NCBI RefSeq assembly: GCF_010500895.1
Contig: NZ_JAAAWO010000014.1
Span: 1 to 64,000, forward strand
Origin: Alteromonas genovensis
GTDB taxonomy: Bacteria > Pseudomonadota > Gammaproteobacteria > Enterobacterales > Alteromonadaceae
Direction: 5' to 3'
Length of the DNA: 64,000 nucleotides
How positions within the stretch are numbered: the stretch's first letter is position 1; every line of letters begins with the position of its first letter. Positions 1-9,976 of this stretch are shown here, one piece after another. The notes under the pieces were generated by a model. The model saw only the letters and a list, made by a program, of their open reading frames with translations, made no database searches and had not been told where the DNA came from. Made by a program: the position numbers and the translations under genes.

Positions 1-87
1 ATATTAAATAATTAAAACTTGCTCGTGAATGACATTCATGGTCATTATCTAATGCTAAAGGCATGATTTTAAGCATATAAATGAAAA

Positions 88-109
88 GGGATCTACATAA
101 GTAGATCCC
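88..109 (-). terminator. Rho-independent terminator after the chemoreceptor gene
   Basis: A perfect 9-bp stem (GGGATCTAC / GTAGATCCC) with a 4-base loop. Read on the minus strand it is followed by TTTTCATTT. It lies about 60 bases beyond the stop codon at 171, so it most likely ends the chemoreceptor transcript. Confidence 0.7.
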
Positions 110-170
110 TAATAAAGTATCAGCCCATCCGCAAGGAGGCTTTTTAGTATAGATGAATCTAACCGTATCG

Positions 171-1790
171 CTATACGCGGAACTGTTTAGCTATAGACTC
201 TAAGTGCTGCGCTAAATTAGCCAATTCATTACACATGCTCCCCAGCTCCCCAGAGCGTGTTGCCGTTTGTTCCGTGCGCTGATGAATTTCATCTACGTGG
301 CGGACAATATCAATAGCAACAGTTCGCTGGTCTTCGGTGTTGTGGGCAATTTGCTCGTTCATGTTGTTTATACGGCCGATGGTGCTGGTAATTGTTTCAA
401 GGCTACTTCCAGCTCTATTTGCCGTTTCTACACTATTAGAGGCTTGTTCGGTCCCCTTAGCCATAACTTGTACCGCTGATTGCGCCGCACTTTGAAGCTG
501 CTCAATAGTATTTTGAATTTCTTCTGTTGATTGCTGAGTACGCGACGCCAACGTTCTCACTTCATCGGCAACCACCGCAAAACCACGACCTTGCTCGCCA
601 GCGCGGGCGGCCTCGATAGCTGCGTTAAGTGCCAGTAAGTTTGTTTGCTCCGCTATTCCTTTAATTACATCTAATACAGAGCCCACCTTATTCGAATCAG
701 ACTCTAGACGGCCTATAACATCAGCAGTCTCACGAACATTATCAGCAAGTTGTTGAATACTCGTCACAGTTTGCTGAACAATTTGACGACCTTCGCTTGC
801 AGCGCTGGTGGCTTCGTTAGCGTCACTTGCTGCTTGTGCAGCACTTTGCGCTACACCGTCGACCGAGCCGCTCATTGTATCGACTGCTTGTTTTGCGTTA
901 GTTGCTGAACGCTGTTGTACATCGATAGTGCGCTGTGTTTCTTCCGTCACGCCGCGCAAGTTTTGCGCTAAGTTTGACAGTGGAAGGCTTGCCTCAACAA
1001 CGTCTTTCACCACGCCCTGAAGTTTGTCCATAAATTGATTGAACCAGTGAACCAGTTCACCAATTTCGTCTTCGCTTTGCGTTTCAATGCGAACCGTTAA
1101 ATCGCCATTTTCCTGTGCAATATCTTTTAATGAGCGAACTACATCGTCGATACTTTGCTTAATACCGCGAACAATAGGGATAGCGGTGGCAAATAATAAT
1201 ATTGAAACCACTATCGCTAACACAACGCCGGTACTGATAAGTGACGTATTGGCCGAATCAGTATTTTCAAACGCTTTTTCAAAGGCATCTTGCTGGTCGT
1301 CTCTAAAGCGAGTCATTGCCACAATTACACCGTCATAAGACGAATTCATTTGGCTGGATAGCTCGCCTAATCGACTAAAGTCAGCTGTGCCATCAACCAT
1401 TGACTGCGATACATTAAAAGCGACTTTAAAATAGTCGTCGAAACCGGAGGAGATTTTAGCCATGTCGGAGCGAAAGTCGGGGCTAATACCCGCAATTTGA
1501 TTCATTCCGTCTTTAGCTTCTTTTGCCAATTCTTGCGCAGCAACGAGGGTATCTTGATCGCCAGTAGTCACGGCGCTAGATAAGGTATCTCGTACCTTTT
1601 GCATTTCCACGAGTGTGGAGGCCGATAGTTGAAGTGCTGGAAACTGCACGGTTTGGACTTTTTCTAAAATAGCGCCATTGTTTAACGCAGTATAGACAGT
1701 GATTAGGAGGTAAATAACGAAACTTAAAGCAGCAATTCCCGGGATCAGGAAAATTTTAGTCGCTATTGGCATTTTTTTAAGAAAACTCAT
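171..1790 (-). CDS. Methyl-accepting chemotaxis protein
   Basis: A 539-residue transmembrane chemoreceptor that would relay ligand signals to CheA/CheW. It shows an N-terminal membrane segment (about residues 10-32), a periplasmic four-helix-type domain of roughly 150 residues, a second membrane segment (about 184-206), a HAMP domain (about 208-262) and a long coiled-coil signalling domain. The conserved hairpin tip is clear ([20 protein letters not shown], then [15 protein letters not shown]). The ligand cannot be predicted. It has its own terminator downstream and is separated from the upstream porin gene by a hairpin, so it is probably transcribed alone. The 539-residue length is normal for the family. 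Confidence 0.93.
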   Translation of the reverse strand: MSFLKKMPIATKIFLIPGIAALSFVIYLLITVYTALNNGAILEKVQTVQFPALQLSASTLVEMQKVRDTLSSAVTTGDQDTLVAAQELAKEAKDGMNQIAGISPDFRSDMAKISSGFDDYFKVAFNVSQSMVDGTADFSRLGELSSQMNSSYDGVIVAMTRFRDDQQDAFEKAFENTDSANTSLISTGVVLAIVVSILLFATAIPIVRGIKQSIDDVVRSLKDIAQENGDLTVRIETQSEDEIGELVHWFNQFMDKLQGVVKDVVEASLPLSNLAQNLRGVTEETQRTIDVQQRSATNAKQAVDTMSGSVDGVAQSAAQAASDANEATSAASEGRQIVQQTVTSIQQLADNVRETADVIGRLESDSNKVGSVLDVIKGIAEQTNLLALNAAIEAARAGEQGRGFAVVADEVRTLASRTQQSTEEIQNTIEQLQSAAQSAVQVMAKGTEQASNSVETANRAGSSLETITSTIGRINNMNEQIAHNTEDQRTVAIDIVRHVDEIHQRTEQTATRSGELGSMCNELANLAQHLESIAKQFRV

Positions 1791-1902
1791 CTGCTATCTC
1801 ACTATTTTTATTATCGTCCAACTACTGCTCAGGAATACCTGACAAGACACTACTACTGTAATATATCTACAAGATTAACGAAAACTTTAATAAATAGTTG
1901 AG

Positions 1903-1942
1903 GCTCGGCGCTCTAGGTACTTATTGAGTACTCGCGCCGAGC
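1903..1942 (-). terminator. Probable terminator after the porin gene
   Basis: A 9-bp perfect stem (GCTCGGCGC / GCGCCGAGC) encloses a second short stem (GTACT / AGTAC). It starts 12 bases past the porin stop codon. The following T tract on the minus strand is weak, so strength is uncertain. Confidence 0.6.
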
Positions 1943-1954
1943 TTCATTAGCGTT

Positions 1955-3136
1955 TTAGAACGTGTAGTTCACGCCGACTTTTAGCAACGTAGCGTCGTTT
2001 AAGTCGTTAAGGTCATCGCTATACCAAGTAACATCCGCCTTTAGCGCTAGGCCAGGCTCAACATCATAACGAAGACCAGCAGTTACCGCAGACACGTCAA
2101 GGTCCTGCTGTGCAGCAATACCGCTAGCTGCTTGATAAATGCCAGACCAAGTAGCATCTGTTACCGCATCGCCAGTCTCGATTGTTGGCGGTAGTGCTGC
2201 AACTAAACCAAGCTGCGCGCCATTGTCTGCCTCTTCAACTTCATACGTAATATGCGGGGTAAATTTCCCAAAACGTAAGCCAGCAGTCACATACCATGCT
2301 TTGTTGTCGGCAATAACAGAACCATCCACTTCTGTTTGAGTGTATTCTGCCCCCACAAACCAATCGTACTTATCTACACCAACGGCAACCTCAAAGAAGG
2401 TTCCGGTATCTTCTTCAATGCGCAAACCAGACGCTAATGCCGATGCACCAGGAACCACTGCACCAAATTGACCAGCGCCGTCTACAAACGCATCAAACTC
2501 TGCGTTTTCTGCGCTAGTTTTTCCGCGAGCTAGCAACGTACGTGCACTGAACCAATCTCTTGTTACTTCAAACGATACCGCTAAAACATTATCTAAGGTA
2601 AGCGCCGCTGGTATTCCAGAAATGGTAGTGTCGGCTTGAGCACGACCTGTAGTGAACTGTGCGCCATATTCCCAGTCACCTGAGTAGTTGGAGTAATCAA
2701 CTCTTACACCATCAATGTTGTTAAAGTCGATGCCGTATACCGAGTCAGGTGGCGTTAACCAGTGATAAGAGTAACCTACATCTAACGATGCAGAGTATTT
2801 GAATAACGGCATACGAATGCGGCCTGCACTAATGCTTGTCGTATTAGACACATTATATGTCATATACGCCCATTCGAAGTCGGCGTCGTAGTCGTCTCTA
2901 CCACGACCAACAACCTGCGCGGTAGCAGACAACTTGTCGCTGATTTCACCGCGAACTTGTAAACCAAATACACTGGCTGGGTCGAAGCTAAAGTCGCTGT
3001 CGTAGTCGTAAACCGATTCATTGTCGTCAAGTGTCATTCCGCCAATAAGGTTAGCGAAACCATTAATTTGAACTTCGGCGATAGCGGGTGCTGCCACAAG
3101 GCTAGCCATTGATAAGATAGCAAGTTTCTTTTTCAT
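1955..3136 (-). CDS. Outer-membrane porin
   Basis: A 393-residue protein with a typical signal peptide (MKKKLAILSMASLVAAPAIA, cleavage after AIA) followed by alternating aromatic/hydrophobic strands. It ends in the aromatic beta-barrel signature VGVNYTF, as expected for a trimeric outer-membrane porin. The start has a good ribosome site (AAAGGA, 6 bases away). It lies 34 bases behind a phosphate-binding-protein-like gene and is probably co-transcribed with it. That pairing suggests an anion or phosphate role, but nothing in the barrel sequence itself proves the substrate. A general porin is the safe reading. Confidence 0.85.
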   Translation of the reverse strand: MKKKLAILSMASLVAAPAIAEVQINGFANLIGGMTLDDNESVYDYDSDFSFDPASVFGLQVRGEISDKLSATAQVVGRGRDDYDADFEWAYMTYNVSNTTSISAGRIRMPLFKYSASLDVGYSYHWLTPPDSVYGIDFNNIDGVRVDYSNYSGDWEYGAQFTTGRAQADTTISGIPAALTLDNVLAVSFEVTRDWFSARTLLARGKTSAENAEFDAFVDGAGQFGAVVPGASALASGLRIEEDTGTFFEVAVGVDKYDWFVGAEYTQTEVDGSVIADNKAWYVTAGLRFGKFTPHITYEVEEADNGAQLGLVAALPPTIETGDAVTDATWSGIYQAASGIAAQQDLDVSAVTAGLRYDVEPGLALKADVTWYSDDLNDLNDATLLKVGVNYTF

Positions 3137-3170
3137 GCTTGTTCCTTTAATTCAGTCTAATACGGTAAAA

Positions 3171-3575
3171 TTAAAACGTTGCTACTACGCGAACGCTATC
3201 GTTCACAGCACCTGCGTCTACAAAGCCTATAGCGCCGGGGTTTGATGCGACTTCAGCAATCACTTCTGCGTCAGAGCCTAATGATTTTGGCGGCTGACCT
3301 TTCCCCGTAAAGACAAGCTTCGACCAAAAGGCCGTTAATTGAGACGCTGTTTTGTTAAGAACTTTACCGTTAAATTCGTCGGTTACAGCCTGACCTTCTT
3401 CAAGTGCTACAGGTTCGGCCTGAGTACCGCTAGGAAATGCCTTAGCTTTATTTAGAAACAGACGTGTGATGGTTGCTTTATCAAGCGAATCGCTATTACT
3501 TGGGTGCACAACAACCGCTACATCAGCAAATGCCATGTTGCAACATAATGCTGCTGCAAGAATCCATTTTTTCAT
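3171..3575 (-). CDS. Small PstS-like periplasmic binding protein
   Basis: A 134-residue exported protein (signal peptide MKKWILAAALCCNMAFA). It resembles one lobe of the phosphate ABC transporter binding-protein superfamily: an early VVVHPSNS..LDKATITRLFL segment, a LTAFWSKLVFTGKGQPP segment and a final EVASNPGAIGFVDAG segment, which is the PstS-type glycine/serine-rich loop context. At 134 residues it is about half a normal PstS, so it may sense or shuttle rather than feed a classical ABC transporter; no permease or ATPase gene is nearby. The start has a strong AAGAGG site. It is first in a probable two-gene operon with the porin. Confidence 0.75.
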   Translation of the reverse strand: MKKWILAAALCCNMAFADVAVVVHPSNSDSLDKATITRLFLNKAKAFPSGTQAEPVALEEGQAVTDEFNGKVLNKTASQLTAFWSKLVFTGKGQPPKSLGSDAEVIAEVASNPGAIGFVDAGAVNDSVRVVATF

Positions 3576-4080
3576 AAGATATCCTCTTAACTAATTCACG
3601 GTGTCATTCACCGTATCTGTCGAAATCAGCCTGTGTTTAGCTTGTCACTCACCTCAAACGTAGTGTGAAAAGACTGGTTCATCCAGTCACAATTCGACAA
3701 CCGATTAAGTATTGGTCACAAACGCCATTAACGCCAATTAAGTCGTTAAGTTTTAATAACTAAAAATTAGTAACTTAGGCACAACAAGCTGTGATGGCGC
3801 GCAGTGTATAGGGAAGGGATTATTTGGCAACTAGACTAAGGACTAAGGAGCGACGATGGTGATACGACCAGTATTAAAAAATTTAATACATACTAAGGAA
3901 ATTTAGAAAATCAAACATAAAAACAAAAACTTAACGAATTACGGGAAAAAGCTAAGCGCATCAAAACCAATATCAACGTATTAAATAACATACCTAACAA
4001 AGTAAACCTAGAAGCCTTGATTCGGTGAGCATAGGGCGAGCAGCCCGAGTTGGACTAACTCGCACTAACATTAACTTAAG
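3576..4080. other. Gene-poor stretch with promoter-side palindrome and possible coding remnants
   Basis: Nothing certain lies here. Next to the PBP-like gene are a perfect 6-bp inverted repeat (GACTGG / CCAGTC, 3672-3688) and three scattered GTCAC words, possibly operator sequence. A 16-codon ORF with an AAGGAG site occupies 3856-3906. From 3921 to 4028 one frame reads like protein but has no start codon. Two small hairpins (4034-4046 and 4046-4062) follow the RND gene stop on the minus strand without a T tract. Confidence 0.5.
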
Positions 4081-7000
4081 TTAAACGTCGCCTTTTTTAT
4101 AAGGAATATCGCTATCGAGCTTTTCAATTTCCTGGGTTCGTTTAAGGGGTGAGTCTGTATTTCTTGCTAGCCAACTGTACGCCGTCGGCACTACATATAG
4201 CGTCATAAAGGCCGATACCAACACGCCTGAGAATATCACCATGCCAATCACCATACGACTTTCGGCGCCAGGACCTGTCGCTAGCACCAACGGCAATGCA
4301 CTGAATACGGTTGTAAACCCAGTCATCACAATGGGGCGTAATCTTTGTGTGGCTGCCCGCTTTAACGCTTCTTCAAACTCCATACCACTGTCTCGTAGCT
4401 GATTGGCGAACTCCACAATAAGAATACCGTTTTTCGCCGCGAGACCTATTAGCATGACCAGTCCGATTTGACTGTAGATGTTTATCGTCATCCCTGAGAA
4501 AAATAGACCAATATAGGCACCAACGAGTGCTAAAGGTACTGTTAGCATGATAACGAGCGGATGTACCCAGCTCTCAAACTGTGCCGCTAGAATAAGATAG
4601 GTAATAGCCAGCGCGAGCATAAACACATAGATAAACGAGCTGCCAGCCTCTTGGTACAGCTGTGACTCACCTTTGTAGTCTATAGATACGTTGTCAGGCA
4701 GCTCAGTACGAACAATCTCTTCTAGATATGTCAGCGCTTGGCCAAGGGTATAGCCCTCGGCTAGGTTTGCTGAAATTGTCACTGCCCGCATTCTATTGTA
4801 GCGATTTAGTCGTGAAGACGTAGCTTGCTCTTCAAAGGTAAGCAGGTTGTCCATGGGAATGAGCTCACCGGTTCTCGCTGAGCGAACGTACAGATTTTCA
4901 ATGTTATTTGGGCTTCTAAAGTCATCTTCGATACCCTCTAAAATAACATCGTATTCCTCTCCCCTATCGAGGAAAGTCGATACTCTGCGCTGTCCCAGCA
5001 TTACCTCTAGCGTTCCACCAATATCACTGATGGACACACCTAAATCGGCCGCCCTGTCGCGATTGATATTCACTAAAAGCTGAGGTGAGGTTTCTTTATA
5101 ATCTGAATCTAATCGGATAAGCCCCGAGTTTTCAGCGGCTTTTTCAAGCACAGTATCCCGCCAGGCCACTAGGTTTTCATAGGTGTCGCCTTTTAACACA
5201 AACTGTACAGGACGCCCAAACCCGCCACCGGACACACCGCTTCGCATAATGGAAAACGCTCTTACATCAGGCACTGCGGTGAGCTTTTCGCTTAACTCAT
5301 CCATAAGCTCAAAGGTACTGAAATCTCTTACATCCCAATCAGCCGAACCTACAATCGCAATCCCTGCATTGCCACCAAACCCAGGCGTTCTCACCAAAAG
5401 GCGATTAATTTTTCCATTTTCGCGATAAGGCATAAGAATGTCTTCAATCTGTTTGAGGTTGTTGGCGTTACTCTCAAAGCTCGCGCCTTCCTGCGCATTC
5501 ATCAGAATAAAGAAGTTGCCTCTATCTTCTTTAGGCACAAACTCACTGGGTACTTTCTCTGAAAATTGAATAATAGCGATAACTGCAAATACCAGCAGCA
5601 ACAGCATAAGAATGGGCTGATGCAGGGTTTTGCCTAAACTCGAAAAGTAACGATTTTCAAGCGCGGAAAAGCGCGAGTCCATCCAGCTTCCAAAGCCAGA
5701 GGCACGCTCTCGCTTTTTCAGAATTTTAGAGGCCATCATTGGCGTTAGTGTAAGAGCGGTAAAGCTAGAGAACGCTACGGCAGCGGCGATAGCCAATGCA
5801 AACTCAGTAAACAAGCGGCCAATATTCCCTTCTAAGAATACCAGCGGAACAAATACTGAAATAAGCACGAGTGTGGTCGCAATTACTGCAAACCCAACTT
5901 CTTTTGCGCCTCGATAAGAGGCCAAAATGGGCGGTTCGCCCATCTCAATTCTTCGATAAATATTCTCGAGAACAACAATGGCATCATCAACCACTAAGCC
6001 TATCGCTAACACCATTGCTAACAAGGTAAGTAGGTTGATTGAAAACCCGAGTGCGTACATCACAACAAAAGCGGCAATAAGCGAGACCGGCACGGTAACC
6101 GCGGGAATTAAGGTTGCGCGAATATTGCCAAGGAAAAGATAAATCACGATAACAACCATAAGCATAGCGATGCCAAGGGTTTCGTACACTTCATCAATAG
6201 AGGCTTCAATAAACACGGAAGAGTCGTAGCTAGGTACAATGAAAATGTTATCTGGCAGTGAGGCCTCTATTTTCGCTATTTGTGCTTTTGCGGCTCGAGC
6301 TACTTCCAAGGTGTTAGATTTCGACTGCTTGATAATACCAAGCCCAATCATATTTACCCCGTCGCCACGAAACTCAGTTTCATCGTCTTCTGCGGTTAAT
6401 TCTACGTTGGCGATTTCGCCTAACCGAACTAGATACCCGTTTTCGCCCACTGCTACGGTTAATGCCGCAAAATCTTCTGGTGTCAGGAATGTGCGCGCGA
6501 CTCGTACTTCGAAGTCTCTGTCTACAGATTCTACTTCACCCGCCGGTAGCTCAACATTCTCGGCTCGAATGACTTGCTCTACATCGGCTACGGTAATGCC
6601 ACGGGCAGACATTGCCGTTCTGTCTAAGAACACCTTCATGGCATAGCGACGTCCGCCCCCTATCTGAACCCTTGCAACGCCATCAACAATAGAAAGTCGG
6701 TCGACAAGGAAGCGCTCTGCATAGTCGGTGAGCTCCATCGTATTAAGGTTAGTGCTTCGTAAGTTGTACCACACCACTGCACTTTCATCTGAGTTTGCTT
6801 TGGATACTTCGGGAGGATCGGCTTGATCTGGCAAATTATTTAATGCACGACTGACCCGCTCTCGCACATCGTTGGCAGCGGCATCGATATCCCGAGAAAG
6901 TTTAAACTCGATTGTAATATCAGACCTGCCGTTTCGAGACGTTGACGTCACGTTCTTAATGCCTTCGATGCCGGAAATTCTGTCTTCTAACAGTTGAGTT

Positions 7001-7188
7001 ATACGGGTTTCAACAATATTGGCCGAGGCACCAGCATAAGTGGTATTCACTGATACAATAGGCGGGTCAATATCAGGGTATTCCCGTAGCGACAGCATGG
7101 AAATGGCAACCACGCCGAAAATAACCAGTAGCAGGTTAATAACGGTAGCAAAAACCGGGCGTTTAACAGAAACGTCAGACAATAACAT
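4081..7188 (-). CDS. RND efflux pump inner-membrane transporter (HAE1 type)
   Basis: A 1035-residue proton-driven exporter of the AcrB/MexF superfamily, which would assemble with the adaptor encoded just upstream and a TolC-type channel. The N-terminus (VSVKRPVFATVINLLLVIFG) and the TM4 motif with adjacent aspartates (GLVVDDAIVVLENIYRR) are diagnostic. Two large periplasmic domains alternate with twelve predicted membrane segments. Its start lies 14 bases after the adaptor stop with an AAGGGAG site, so the two form an operon. No outer-membrane factor gene is adjacent; the TolC gene at 51.9 kb is the obvious partner in this window. Substrates cannot be predicted. Confidence 0.94.
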   Translation of the reverse strand: MLLSDVSVKRPVFATVINLLLVIFGVVAISMLSLREYPDIDPPIVSVNTTYAGASANIVETRITQLLEDRISGIEGIKNVTSTSRNGRSDITIEFKLSRDIDAAANDVRERVSRALNNLPDQADPPEVSKANSDESAVVWYNLRSTNLNTMELTDYAERFLVDRLSIVDGVARVQIGGGRRYAMKVFLDRTAMSARGITVADVEQVIRAENVELPAGEVESVDRDFEVRVARTFLTPEDFAALTVAVGENGYLVRLGEIANVELTAEDDETEFRGDGVNMIGLGIIKQSKSNTLEVARAAKAQIAKIEASLPDNIFIVPSYDSSVFIEASIDEVYETLGIAMLMVVIVIYLFLGNIRATLIPAVTVPVSLIAAFVVMYALGFSINLLTLLAMVLAIGLVVDDAIVVLENIYRRIEMGEPPILASYRGAKEVGFAVIATTLVLISVFVPLVFLEGNIGRLFTEFALAIAAAVAFSSFTALTLTPMMASKILKKRERASGFGSWMDSRFSALENRYFSSLGKTLHQPILMLLLLVFAVIAIIQFSEKVPSEFVPKEDRGNFFILMNAQEGASFESNANNLKQIEDILMPYRENGKINRLLVRTPGFGGNAGIAIVGSADWDVRDFSTFELMDELSEKLTAVPDVRAFSIMRSGVSGGGFGRPVQFVLKGDTYENLVAWRDTVLEKAAENSGLIRLDSDYKETSPQLLVNINRDRAADLGVSISDIGGTLEVMLGQRRVSTFLDRGEEYDVILEGIEDDFRSPNNIENLYVRSARTGELIPMDNLLTFEEQATSSRLNRYNRMRAVTISANLAEGYTLGQALTYLEEIVRTELPDNVSIDYKGESQLYQEAGSSFIYVFMLALAITYLILAAQFESWVHPLVIMLTVPLALVGAYIGLFFSGMTINIYSQIGLVMLIGLAAKNGILIVEFANQLRDSGMEFEEALKRAATQRLRPIVMTGFTTVFSALPLVLATGPGAESRMVIGMVIFSGVLVSAFMTLYVVPTAYSWLARNTDSPLKRTQEIEKLDSDIPYKKGDV

Positions 7189-7202
7189 AGTGCTGCGCTC
7201 CC

Positions 7203-8252
7203 TTATCGATTCAGAACATTAACGGGGGATTCATCGCGCACCCGCAATGTACCTTCGGTAATCACTTCGTCGCCCTCACTAATACCTTCTATTATTTGCA
7301 CTACACCAGGTCTTCTCTCTCCAATGCTCACCTCGGTTTGGTGCGCTACATCATCTCGCACCACGTAGACGAATTGTTTGTCTTGTACTGGCACAAGGGC
7401 TTTTTCAGGAAGGACAAGTGTATTGAGGACACGTTTTTCAACCGTAACGGTAAGCAGCATACCGGGACGCAAGCGATTGTCTTTATTCTTTATGGTTGCG
7501 CGAACGTTGATAGCGCGAATGACAGGGTCAAGGCGAGTATCCACATTGCTGATCACTCCCTCAAACTCTACCCCAGGGTAGGCAATGGAAGAGGCGGTGA
7601 GTCGCTGTCCTGCAGCAACGCTGGCAAGGTGAGTCTCTGCCACACTAAAATCGACTTTCACCACGCTAATATCATCAAGTGTAGTAATTGTGCTTCCAGG
7701 CTGAACAAGCGAACCTTTACTGATCATTCTATTGCCCAACAAACCGGTAAACGGCGCGCGAACCTGTAGTTCGTTAAGCTGCGCTTTGGCAATATCTAAC
7801 TGCGCTTCTAACGCTTTTACCCGAGCGTTTTGCTCGTCGAGTAATTGCTCTGATGTGGCGTTTGTTTGGCGTAAGTCTGAAATACGGGTGAACTGACGTT
7901 TAGCTTCGTCAATATTTGCTTTTAATTCTTCAACGCGAGCACGCTCTTCAGAGTTATTTAACTGAACTAACAGCTCACCTTCTTTTACCTTATCGCCGTC
8001 TTCAAAATTGATGCTCGCAATGGTTTCTGTCACTTGCGCCGTAATGTTGACCGATTCATTAGCCACCGCGGTTCCAAGGGATTCTATTGTGATCGGCAGC
8101 GCTTCAATACTGGCAAAGGCAGTTTTGACGGGAGTAGCACGCTGCCCCCCTTGCTGCTCGACATTGTCTTCTGGCAAATTCAAATACACGACAATACCTG
8201 CCAACAATGCAACGCCAATTAACAGTGGTGATAAAGAAAAACGTGAAGACAT
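7203..8252 (-). CDS. RND efflux periplasmic adaptor (membrane fusion protein)
   Basis: A 349-residue adaptor of the AcrA/MexE family that bridges the RND pump and an outer-membrane channel. It has an N-terminal membrane anchor (residues about 8-25), a lipoyl half-motif, an alpha-hairpin with coiled-coil character (about 95-165), a second lipoyl half-motif (QVRAPFTGLLGNRMISKGSL) and a beta-barrel domain. I chose the ATG at 8252 because it has the site AGGAAAGG and gives a normal N-terminus. The reading frame is open back to 8327, but those upstream starts lack ribosome sites. It is the first gene of the efflux operon and is divergent from the Nudix gene. Confidence 0.9.
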   Translation of the reverse strand: MSSRFSLSPLLIGVALLAGIVVYLNLPEDNVEQQGGQRATPVKTAFASIEALPITIESLGTAVANESVNITAQVTETIASINFEDGDKVKEGELLVQLNNSEERARVEELKANIDEAKRQFTRISDLRQTNATSEQLLDEQNARVKALEAQLDIAKAQLNELQVRAPFTGLLGNRMISKGSLVQPGSTITTLDDISVVKVDFSVAETHLASVAAGQRLTASSIAYPGVEFEGVISNVDTRLDPVIRAINVRATIKNKDNRLRPGMLLTVTVEKRVLNTLVLPEKALVPVQDKQFVYVVRDDVAHQTEVSIGERRPGVVQIIEGISEGDEVITEGTLRVRDESPVNVLNR

Positions 8253-8426
8253 AACCTTTCCTATAGGTAAAATAACAACCCGTGATAGAGTAGTCATCAG
8301 GCAACTATTTATAAAAGCGGTGCACAAAGAACAAAGACATCTACGGGTATTCCGTTTACTACGTTTATTGTGTGCAGCACTAGTATTTATTGATTTTATT
8401 TTGTTAAGAGTATTCTACCTTTTTCA

Positions 8427-8963
8427 ATGACTTTCTTTTTTCGCTTATCACCTATTTTGGCAGTTTTAACGCTTTTGGGCTGTTCTCAACACTCACCGAG
8501 TGACCCCCAGTGCCGACAATCTGCATTACTTGAATCGCAAGCTGTCGATCAAAGCTTTAATACTAACGACACCCAAGCTGCTGTGTGCCTTATCAAAACC
8601 CAAGATAAAGCGGTGCTTATTCGCCATCGATTAAGCGGAAAACTCGATTTTCCCGGCGGAGGCGTGAACGAGGGTGAATCACTATCTTGCGCTGCACATC
8701 GCGAAACATGGGAAGAAACCGGCTTTAATGTGCTGGTTCGAAAGCAAATAGGTAAAACATCCAATGGACTAGCCCTATTTGCCTGTGACTTAGACTCAGG
8801 TATCGACTTACTGCCTGAACGTTTTAGTCCGCCTTCGTGGGCAGCGCTTGAAGTGATTGCAATTGAAAAGGTGGACCCGTTTTTACTAAATCATAAGGCG
8901 CTGCGCTATGCCGACGACCTTATTCCCCTTCGCGATGGGTTTATAGCGTTTGACACTAACTAA
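8427..8963 (+). CDS. Nudix hydrolase with a lipoprotein signal
   Basis: A 178-residue protein with a complete Nudix box (G-x5-E-x7-RE-x2-EE-x-G, about residues 77-99), the Mg-binding motif of nucleoside-diphosphate-linked hydrolases. Unusually it begins with a hydrophobic leader ending LTLLGCS, so Cys19 could be lipidated and the enzyme would face the periplasm. The protein contains no second methionine, so a cytoplasmic version would need a GTG/TTG start, and I see no good one. The ribosome site is weak. The gene is divergent from the efflux operon and has a hairpin after it. Substrate unknown. Confidence 0.8.
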   Translation: MTFFFRLSPILAVLTLLGCSQHSPSDPQCRQSALLESQAVDQSFNTNDTQAAVCLIKTQDKAVLIRHRLSGKLDFPGGGVNEGESLSCAAHRETWEETGFNVLVRKQIGKTSNGLALFACDLDSGIDLLPERFSPPSWAALEVIAIEKVDPFLLNHKALRYADDLIPLRDGFIAFDTN

Positions 8964-8973
8964 TAGCCATACC

Positions 8974-8997
8974 AAAGTGAGATTTGAATCTCACTTT
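8974..8997 (+). terminator. Probable terminator after the Nudix gene
   Basis: An 11-bp perfect stem (AAAGTGAGATT / AATCTCACTTT) separated by two bases begins 11 bases after the stop codon and ends in a short T run. Confidence 0.6.
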
Positions 8998-9118
8998 TGA
9001 TACATTGTAAGAAGCGGTTAAGGTGGTGAGCCGTGTCTCATCGCGCTATACATAAAAAGTAGAATAGAAAGAACAAAAGAAACAGACCGCCCCTATTTTT
9101 AATATTAAGGAGTAAAGC

Positions 9119-9886
9119 GTGTTTACATTGCCGACACAGAGCCTTAAAGGCACCGTATCAGAACAAGAGTGGCAAGCCCGTGTTGATTTGGCAGCGTGCT
9201 ACCGCCTTGTGGCGGATATGCGCTGGGGCGACCTAATCTACACGCATATATCAGCTAAGGTGCCGGGAACCGAGCATTATCTTGTTAATGCCTTCGGGTT
9301 AACGTTTGACGAAGTGACCGCGTCGAATTTAGTGAAAGTAGATCTAGACGGCAATATTCTTGATGAGACGCCCTACGGCATAAACCCAGCAGGCTTTACT
9401 ATTCACAGTGCAATTCACGAAGTACGTCATGATGCAGAATGCGTCATTCACCTTCACACGCTGGCCACTATCTCAGTGGCATCGGTCAAAGGCGGTTTAA
9501 AGCCATGGAGCCAGTACTCAATGTTTTCACTGCCCTCTTTGTCATACCATGAGTATGAAGGGCTTGCCGTTGACGACGCTGAGCGAAAACGACTCCAAGA
9601 CGATTTGGGTGATACTAATCACATGCTGTTGCCCAACCATGGCGGCCTGACATTAGGCCCTACTGTGGGTGATGCGTTTATGCGCTTTTACGACCTTCAG
9701 CGAGCATGTGAGATACAACTTGCATTAATGCAGTCTAATGAAGAGGTCATTGAGATCCCCCAACCTATCATTGACGGTATCTATGACCAGGCCAAAGTTG
9801 TGCATAGCGGTGCAACCGGCGGACAAAAAGCATGGCCTGCTATGTTGCGCAAGGCGTACAAATTAGACCCAGGATTTTGTGAATAA
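9119..9886 (+). CDS. Class II aldolase/adducin family protein
   Basis: A 255-residue member of the class II aldolase/adducin head-domain family. Metal-dependent aldolases and epimerases of this fold use a zinc site formed by histidines. The HLHT motif (about residues 101-104) and the NHGGLTLG motif (about 178-185) are both visible, so the active-site shell is intact. The start is GTG with AAGGAG eight bases upstream. It precedes an enolase-superfamily dehydratase by 90 bases on the same strand. By context it may cleave the 2-keto-3-deoxy acid made by that dehydratase, but many relatives of this size have no assigned reaction. Confidence 0.85.
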   Translation: MFTLPTQSLKGTVSEQEWQARVDLAACYRLVADMRWGDLIYTHISAKVPGTEHYLVNAFGLTFDEVTASNLVKVDLDGNILDETPYGINPAGFTIHSAIHEVRHDAECVIHLHTLATISVASVKGGLKPWSQYSMFSLPSLSYHEYEGLAVDDAERKRLQDDLGDTNHMLLPNHGGLTLGPTVGDAFMRFYDLQRACEIQLALMQSNEEVIEIPQPIIDGIYDQAKVVHSGATGGQKAWPAMLRKAYKLDPGFCE

Positions 9887-9976
9887 CATGACTACGTACT
9901 TGTGATCACAGCCACCTGCTGATGTTTACAATGAAGCGTTAAAGATTGAAATAAATAACGGAACAGAACCTACATT

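Noticed and set aside
8974-8997. Regulatory palindrome for the aldolase gene
   Set aside because: It sits just past the Nudix stop with a T run, so a terminator is the simpler reading.
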